From Halochromatium glycolicum (GTDB taxonomy: Bacteria > Pseudomonadota > Gammaproteobacteria > Chromatiales > Chromatiaceae): 64,000 nucleotides of DNA. A model generated the notes under the pieces. That model saw only the letters and a list, made by a program, of their open reading frames with translations, did no database searches and was not told where the DNA came from. The position numbers were made by a program, and so were the translations under genes. Of this stretch, positions 59,066 through 64,000 are shown one piece after another. The stretch lies in contig NZ_NRSJ01000008.1 of assembly GCF_016584085.1 (NCBI RefSeq), positions 1 through 64,000 of the forward strand, given 5' to 3'. The stretch's first letter is position 1; each line of letters opens with the position of its first letter.

Positions 59066-60340
59066 TCAACTGCGCGCCGATAGCTTGGCCTCATGGGCTG
59101 ACCCCTGCTGCAGTGACAACCAGGTGAGCAGGTTCTCGCGGCTGATCAGGCCGACGAGGCGGCCATCCTTCAACACCGGCATCTGATTGATACCGCGCTC
59201 CCCGAGCCGCTTCATCACCGCGCTGGCCGACTCCGAAGGCGCGGCGACCTGCAGCTCGTCGACCGGGGTCATGATGGCCGAGACCGGCGTTTCGCTGCGT
59301 TTTGACGGCTCGAGCTTGCGGATGTCGGCCAAGCAGACCAGACCCTGCAGACGGTCGTTGCCCTTGACGACAGGGAAGGCGCGCTGACCGTGACCGAGCA
59401 AATGGTCGTCGATTATTGCCTGGACGCTGGTCTCGGGGGCGACGGTGGCCGGATCTCGTTGCATCACCCGGCTGACCGAAATCCTGCCCAGCCCCTGCTC
59501 GGTCGCGAGCCGGCGATAGCTCATTGCCGCGGCATTGCTCAGGAACCAGCCGATCAACGCGAGCCACAGCCCACCGAGGGGGCCGGAGCCGAATACCGGC
59601 ACGGTGAGCCCAAAGACCATCGCGAAGCCGCTCGCGATCAGCAGCAAGCCGAAGGCCTGGCCCGCGGCTGCGGCCCAGCGGGTGGCGCGCAGCAGATCGC
59701 CGCTCAGTCCCCAGAGCACCGCCCGCAGGACACGCCCGCCGTCGAGGGGAAAACCCGGCACCAGATTGAACAGGCCGAGCACGATGTTGATGGGCCCGAG
59801 CCAGAAAAAGACGGTCGCCACCGGACCCAGACTGGACAGCAGATCCATTGGCTTCTCCGGGTCCGCTTCGATCGGTCCGGCCAGGGCGCCGGCGAGGTAG
59901 AGGAAGCCGAAGCCGAGCGCGAGACTCGTGATCGGGCCAGCGATGGCCATGCCAAGCTCGTCTTTCCAGCTGCGAGGCTCGCCTTCCATGTGCGCCATAC
60001 CGCCGAACACGAACAGCGTAATGCGCGGCACCGAGATACTAAGCCGGCGGCCGACCACCGCATGCGAGAGCTCGTGCAGCAGGACCGATGCCAGGAACAG
60101 AAGCGCCGCGGTGACCGCCGTGATCAGAATAATCGGCTGGCTCCACTCCGGGTGCCAAGTGGGCAATACGCCGGCGGCGAGGGTGAAGCTGATCAGGATG
60201 AAGATGATCAGCAGACTCCAGTCGAGTGTGACCTCGATACCGGCAATGCGACCAATACGCAAGCCTTGCGAGCCTGCTCCTCGCGATCTTGCAAGGCTGG
60301 ATTGAGCCGAGTTAGGGCTATTAGTCGACTGGTGGTTCAT
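59066..60340 (-). CDS. Site-2 protease (M50) with C-terminal CBS pair
   Basis: A 424-residue intramembrane metalloprotease of the SpoIVFB-like M50 group. Zinc ligands are in HELSH (His89, Glu90, His93) and the second site is NLVPGFPLDGGR (Asn192 to Asp200). About six hydrophobic segments span 40-285. Two CBS domains (about 300-415: VMQRDPATVAPETSVQAIID and IMTPVDELQVAAPSESA) should sense adenine nucleotides. The ATG at 60340 (MNHQSTNSP) with GGGAGAGA upstream is preferred over the longer frame from 60433. Substrate unknown; regulated release of a membrane-held factor is the usual role. Confidence 0.93.
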   Translation of the reverse strand: MNHQSTNSPNSAQSSLARSRGAGSQGLRIGRIAGIEVTLDWSLLIIFILISFTLAAGVLPTWHPEWSQPIILITAVTAALLFLASVLLHELSHAVVGRRLSISVPRITLFVFGGMAHMEGEPRSWKDELGMAIAGPITSLALGFGFLYLAGALAGPIEADPEKPMDLLSSLGPVATVFFWLGPINIVLGLFNLVPGFPLDGGRVLRAVLWGLSGDLLRATRWAAAAGQAFGLLLIASGFAMVFGLTVPVFGSGPLGGLWLALIGWFLSNAAAMSYRRLATEQGLGRISVSRVMQRDPATVAPETSVQAIIDDHLLGHGQRAFPVVKGNDRLQGLVCLADIRKLEPSKRSETPVSAIMTPVDELQVAAPSESASAVMKRLGERGINQMPVLKDGRLVGLISRENLLTWLSLQQGSAHEAKLSARS

Positions 60341-60541
60341 TCGATCTCTCCCATTGCTGTCGAGCTTGATAAAGCAAGATTTAAGCCAGGCGCAAGCACA
60401 AGATCGACGGGAGCCAGAATCGATGCTGGACAACTCCGATCAGTCCGCATCCTCATCGCGGGGCAGTTACGCCTGTTTGGCGTATTCTTGAGTCTTGGAG
60501 CGCCTTACCTCGGCTTGTCGCGATGTGCACTTTGCTGGTGT

Positions 60542-60800
60542 TCAGGCGCCGTGGGGGTCGACGCCGAGGCCGCGGACCCGCTCCTGAGCCGCATTGGCGA
60601 TGCGCTCGGCATCGTCCTCTCCGTGACCTTCCCGCGCGAGCGTCTTGGCATCGATCGGGGCGCCGATGCGCAGCTCGACCAGGCCTAGGCGGGGCCTAAG
60701 CAAGCCGGGCGGCAGCGCCTCGGCGGCTCAACAATCGCATCCAAGGGCGGTTGAACAAGATGGCGGTCGCGCCACCCCAACAGGTCGTGCCGCGACGCGC
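60542..60800 (-). pseudogene. Fragment of a PlsC-like lysophospholipid acyltransferase
   Basis: Minus-strand reading gives GGATAILFNRPWMRLLSRRG in one frame, then after a shift LPPGLLRPRLGLVELRIGAP and IDAKTLAREGHG to a TGA at 60542-60544. This is the C-terminal end of an acyltransferase. The catalytic HxxxxD part is absent and the frame is broken. The rest of 60801-61209, upstream of glgC, holds no supported gene. Confidence 0.6.
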
Positions 60801-61209
60801 GTGATGTTGTGCATCGGTCATCGCAGCGCTCATTGCCTCTCAACTCCAGGGCAGGCTCTAGGGAAAGAGCGGCGCTCGGCAACGGCCCTGTGCGACGCTG
60901 TGTTTGATACCAAGATGACGCCGCAACGAGCGTGCCGCATAGACATCCGGCCAAGGCGGTGTGGCCCCCCGTTTGCTTGAGTCCTGAAATGGATACAACC
61001 ACCCGTCGCGATGGAGGCTCCATGATCTCGGTCTGCGCAGCGCTTCTGACAGGACGCCAAGCTTCCCGATCCGCCTTTAGAACCGGGGGCGGGTATCGAA
61101 TCGCTCCTAGGAGCCAGAGCAGCTCCTGGCCTGTGTCGGGTGGGTCAAGTCAACGATTGGTGGTGTTTTGAACCGTCACTCACCGACACAGGGGACAGGA
61201 GCCTAATCG

Positions 61210-62487
61210 ATGCAACCGACCCAATCACATGCTGACAATCGCAACAGCATCATGGCCATGGTGATGGCTGGAGGACAGGGATCACGACTGCGTCCGCTCA
61301 CCGATAAGCGCTCGAAGCCGGCGGTCCCGTTTGGCTCGCGCTACCGGATCATCGATTTCGTGCTCAGCAATCTGGTCAATTCCGGGATCTCGACGATCTA
61401 TCTGCTGGTGCAATACAAGTCGCAGTCGCTGATCGAGCATGTGCGCAAGGCTTGGACGATCTCGCCGCTGTTTCCGGATCAGTTCGTGACCGTGGTGCCG
61501 CCGCAGATGCTTAACGGCAAGACCTGGTTCACTGGCACGGCGGACGCCGTGGCCCAGAATCTCGAGCTGATCGAATCGCATCATCCGGACCTCGTGCTGG
61601 TGTTCGGGGCCGATCATGTCTATCGCATGGATGTCGGCCGGATGATCGAGCATCACCTTGAGCACGACGCCGATGTGACCGTCGCCGCGCTCCCGGTCGC
61701 GCGCGAAGAATCATCGAGCTTCGGCGTCATCGTTGCCGACAGCGATGGCCGGGTGCGCGGTTTCGAGGAGAAGCCGGCACAGGGTACGCCGATACCGGAT
61801 GATCCGAGCCGGGTCTATGCGTCGATGGGCAACTATGTGTTCAGGGCAGGCTGCCTGGTGCGCGCACTGCGCGATGCGCAGCGCAACGGTGAGACCGATT
61901 TCGGCAGCCACGTGCTGCCGCGCATGCTCGCCGGGAGCCGGGTGTTTGCGTATGACTTTGCCGACAATCGGGTGCCGGGGGTCAAGTCTTATGAAGAGCA
62001 AGCTTATTGGCGTGATGTCGGCACCATCGATGCCTATTACGCGGCGCACCAGGACGTCTTGGGTGCCCAGCCGATCCTGGATCTGTTCAATCCCCGTTGG
62101 CCGGTGTTCTCGAGCAATTATCAGGGGCCGGTGGCGCGTGTGATGGACAGCGAGATCGATAACTCACTGCTGGGGGCGGCCACGCTGGTGGAGGGCGCCC
62201 GCGTGTGCAACTCGATCGTGCGGCGCGAGGCGGTCATCGAGGAGGGCGCGGAGATCGAGGACAGCATCATCATGGACTATGCAAGGGTCAGCAAGGGTGC
62301 GCGGCTGCGCCGCGTCATCGTCGACCGACACAACCTGATCGAGCGGGAGACGAGCATTGGCTGGGACCTCGAGCAGGACCGCGCCAGCCTGCCGGTGACC
62401 GACTCTGGCATCGTGGTGGTGCCACGCGGCCGGACGCCTTTCTTCGCCCGCGGGCCGCGTGGAGGCGGTGGCGGGTATTCCGACTAA
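61210..62487 (+). CDS. glgC: Glucose-1-phosphate adenylyltransferase
   Basis: GlgC makes ADP-glucose, the committed step of glycogen synthesis. The 425-residue protein has the nucleotidyltransferase loop MAGGQGSRLRPLTDKRSKPA, the glucose-phosphate region FEEKPAQG, YWRDVGTIDAYYAAH, and a C-terminal left-handed beta helix (hexapeptide-like repeats from about residue 310). Allosteric sites for activator sugars are in the N-terminal basic region. GGGACAGGAG precedes the ATG. The TAA stop codon is also the left target duplication of MITE copy E, so the insertion landed on the stop. No other glg gene adjoins. Confidence 0.96.
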   Translation: MQPTQSHADNRNSIMAMVMAGGQGSRLRPLTDKRSKPAVPFGSRYRIIDFVLSNLVNSGISTIYLLVQYKSQSLIEHVRKAWTISPLFPDQFVTVVPPQMLNGKTWFTGTADAVAQNLELIESHHPDLVLVFGADHVYRMDVGRMIEHHLEHDADVTVAALPVAREESSSFGVIVADSDGRVRGFEEKPAQGTPIPDDPSRVYASMGNYVFRAGCLVRALRDAQRNGETDFGSHVLPRMLAGSRVFAYDFADNRVPGVKSYEEQAYWRDVGTIDAYYAAHQDVLGAQPILDLFNPRWPVFSSNYQGPVARVMDSEIDNSLLGAATLVEGARVCNSIVRREAVIEEGAEIEDSIIMDYARVSKGARLRRVIVDRHNLIERETSIGWDLEQDRASLPVTDSGIVVVPRGRTPFFARGPRGGGGGYSD

Positions 62488-62647
62488 GGCGATTTCTGTC
62501 AAAGCTCATACCGCCTTGCTGGTCTTTTCGCTCGCCTTCTTCGTCGCACCGCCGGTCACATAGCCCGGCTATGCTCCCGGCGACGCTCCTCGAAGGCAAA
62601 CGAAAATCCTGCGCAGTTCGGTACGAGCTTTTCCGGCAATCGCCTAA
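62485..62647 (+). mobile_element. 157-bp palindromic MITE-like element, copy E, with TAA duplication
   Basis: Element 62488-62644 in the orientation of copy A, with TAA at 62485-62487 (the glgC stop) and 62645-62647. It differs from copy A at two bases. Any glgC transcript passing the stop would carry the long hairpin at its 3' end. Confidence 0.93.
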
Positions 62648-62712
62648 GAAACCGTCCATCAACGTCTTCCCGATTTGAGGGTCACTGCTGGGCGATGATC
62701 GGGAAGTAGAAA

Positions 62713-64000
62713 ATGGACAGTCACCAAAACAGCTCATCAGACATCATGACGATCCATAACCAAGAAATCGCTGATCGGCTCGAGCGCGCGGCCGATCTGC
62801 TCGAGATCGGTGGCAGCGATGCCTTCCGGGTACGTGCCTATCGCCAAGCCGCCCAGACCGTCTCTGGGCTGGCACAGAGCCTGGCCGATCGGGTCGAGAA
62901 CGGCGCCGACCTGACCGAGCTGCCCGATATCGGCCAGCGTATGGCCGAAAAGATCGCGACCATCGCGCAGACCGGCGAGCTGCCCCAGCTCGACGAGCTC
63001 GAGGAGACCCTGCCAGCCCAATTGAGCGAGCTGATGCAGCTCTCCGGGCTGGGGCCGAAGCGGGTCAAGGCGCTGCATCAGGACCTGGGAATTGACAATC
63101 TCGATGATCTCAAGCAGGCCGTCGATCAGCAGCGGGTGCGCCAGCTCGAGGGCTTTGGCCGCAAGACCGAGGAGACCATCGCCGAGCATCTGGCCCGGCG
63201 CCAGGGCCAGGAGGCGCGCACGCGCTTGATGGAGGCCGAGGAGGTCGCTGAAACGCTCGTCAGGGATCTGGGTGGGATCGAAGGCGTCCAGCAGCTCACC
63301 GTCGCCGGCAGCTTCCGCCGCCGCAAGGAGACGGTCGGCGATCTCGATATCTTGGTCACCGCCGAGGAAGGGTCAGCAGTAATGGAGCAATTCACCGGCC
63401 ATGACGAGGTCCGGGAGATCGTCTCCCAGGGTGAGACCCGCTCCACGGTGGTGCTGCGCTCGGGCCTGCAGGTGGACCTGCGCCTGATGCCAGAGGCCGC
63501 CTACGGCGCCGCGCTGCATTACTTCACCGGCTCCAAGGCGCACAACATTGCCGTGCGCCGAATGGGGGTCGAGCGCGGCCTCAAGATCAACGAGTACGGT
63601 GTCTTCCGCGACGACGAGCGCATCGCCGGGCGCACCGAGGAGGAGGTCTACGCCAGCGTGGACCTGCCGTATATCGAGCCGGTGCTGCGCGAGCATCACG
63701 GCGAGATCGAGGCCGCGCAGCAGGGTCGGCTGCCGCAGCTCATCGAGCTTGACGCCATCCGCGGCGATCTGCATTGCCATACCCGGGCCAGCGATGGGCA
63801 CGAGAGCCTGCGGGCGATGGCCGAGGCCGGCGCCGAGCGCGGCTATGAGTACCTGGCGATCACCGATCACACCCAGAACCTGACCGTCGCCGGCGGCCTC
63901 GACGAGACCCGGCTACGCGAGCAGATCGAGCGCATCGATCGGCTGAACGATGAGCTTGACGGTCGGATCACAGTGCTCAAGTCCGCGGAAGTCGACATCC
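62713..64000 (+). CDS. polX: DNA polymerase X family protein with PHP domain (PolX), N-terminal part
   Basis: The frame is open to the right edge, giving about 429 residues. Order of domains: helix-hairpin-helix N-terminus (IADRLERAADLLEIGGSDAF, RVRAYRQAA, LPDIGQRMAEKIA), a second HhH (SGLGPKRVKALH), the nucleotidyltransferase core with VAGSFRRRKETVGDLDILV (the GS and DxD metal-binding aspartates) and FTGSKAHNIAVR, then the start of the PHP domain (GDLHCHTRASDGHESL, YLAITDHTQ). Bacterial PolX fills gaps in base excision repair and has a PHP 3'-5' exonuclease. The start may be the ATG at 62713 or the in-frame ATG at 62746 (MTIHNQEIADR), which fits the family better. The C-terminus lies outside the window. 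Confidence 0.93.
   Translation, partial: MDSHQNSSSDIMTIHNQEIADRLERAADLLEIGGSDAFRVRAYRQAAQTVSGLAQSLADRVENGADLTELPDIGQRMAEKIATIAQTGELPQLDELEETLPAQLSELMQLSGLGPKRVKALHQDLGIDNLDDLKQAVDQQRVRQLEGFGRKTEETIAEHLARRQGQEARTRLMEAEEVAETLVRDLGGIEGVQQLTVAGSFRRRKETVGDLDILVTAEEGSAVMEQFTGHDEVREIVSQGETRSTVVLRSGLQVDLRLMPEAAYGAALHYFTGSKAHNIAVRRMGVERGLKINEYGVFRDDERIAGRTEEEVYASVDLPYIEPVLREHHGEIEAAQQGRLPQLIELDAIRGDLHCHTRASDGHESLRAMAEAGAERGYEYLAITDHTQNLTVAGGLDETRLREQIERIDRLNDELDGRITVLKSAEVDI

Overview
The window reads as chromosome of a high-GC gammaproteobacterium, most likely a purple sulfur bacterium or close relative (Chromatiales). This is inferred from gene content: KaiB/KaiC pairs, PAS-GGDEF-EAL proteins, a geranylgeranyl-reductase-like flavoprotein beside a lipocalin-like (CrtC/tocopherol-cyclase-type) protein, a photolyase fusion, TPP-controlled thiC, glgC and ppsA. 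No rRNA, tRNA, CRISPR array, phage or complete IS was found.

Layout. 1-1001: 3' end of a group II intron (maturase C-terminus plus domains V/VI) just upstream of a yefM-yoeB toxin-antitoxin pair. 1.6-6.7 kb (minus): a two-gene lipid operon, an AMP-forming acyl-CoA synthetase and a 990-residue ACP/acyl-AMP ligase/PlsC-type acyltransferase fusion. 7-15 kb: moaA, a tandem thioredoxin-fold exported protein, an MscS channel with a cyclic-nucleotide domain, a lipoprotein, TPP riboswitch-thiC, arsR, and a LEA2-like protein. 15-20.3 kb (minus): kaiC-kaiB-GGDEF/EAL operon, preceded by a GGDEF gene fragment broken by two nested small mobile elements. 20.5-29.3 kb: CrtC-like plus GGR-like pair, LysM/coiled-coil protein, trpB2, and a glycine-betaine/choline-type ABC importer. 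29.6-45.2 kb: Uma2 nuclease, treZ, dynamin-like GTPase, photolyase-oxidoreductase fusion, SOUL protein, membrane-anchored propeller-like protein, gltX, M15-type peptidase, lytic transglycosylase, ppsA. 45.4-52.8 kb: a rearranged signalling block (PEBP pseudogene, PAS-GGDEF-EAL, KaiC remnant, intact PEBP gene, KaiC-like ATPase, hybrid histidine kinase). 52.9-64 kb: VIT1-like transporter, P-type ATPase, dodecin, two Hsp20 proteins, M50 protease with CBS domains, an acyltransferase pseudogene, glgC and the start of polX.

The most striking signals are not ordinary genes. (1) Five near-identical 157-bp imperfect palindromes, each flanked by a 3-bp direct duplication (TAA or TTA), form a recently active MITE-like family; one copy shares its target duplication with the glgC stop codon. 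(2) One copy sits inside a second, roughly 99-bp inverted-repeat element, itself inserted in a GGDEF gene with a TTG duplication; a related 54-bp block at 53.7 kb supplies an empty site. (3) KaiC-family ATPases and c-di-GMP enzymes are neighbours at two separate loci. (4) Many genes carry in-frame tandem minisatellites (mostly 12- or 15-bp units) in linkers or loops, suggesting genome-wide slippage tolerated at non-conserved sites.

All assignments come from reading the sequence. Family names rest on motifs recognised by eye, not on searches.
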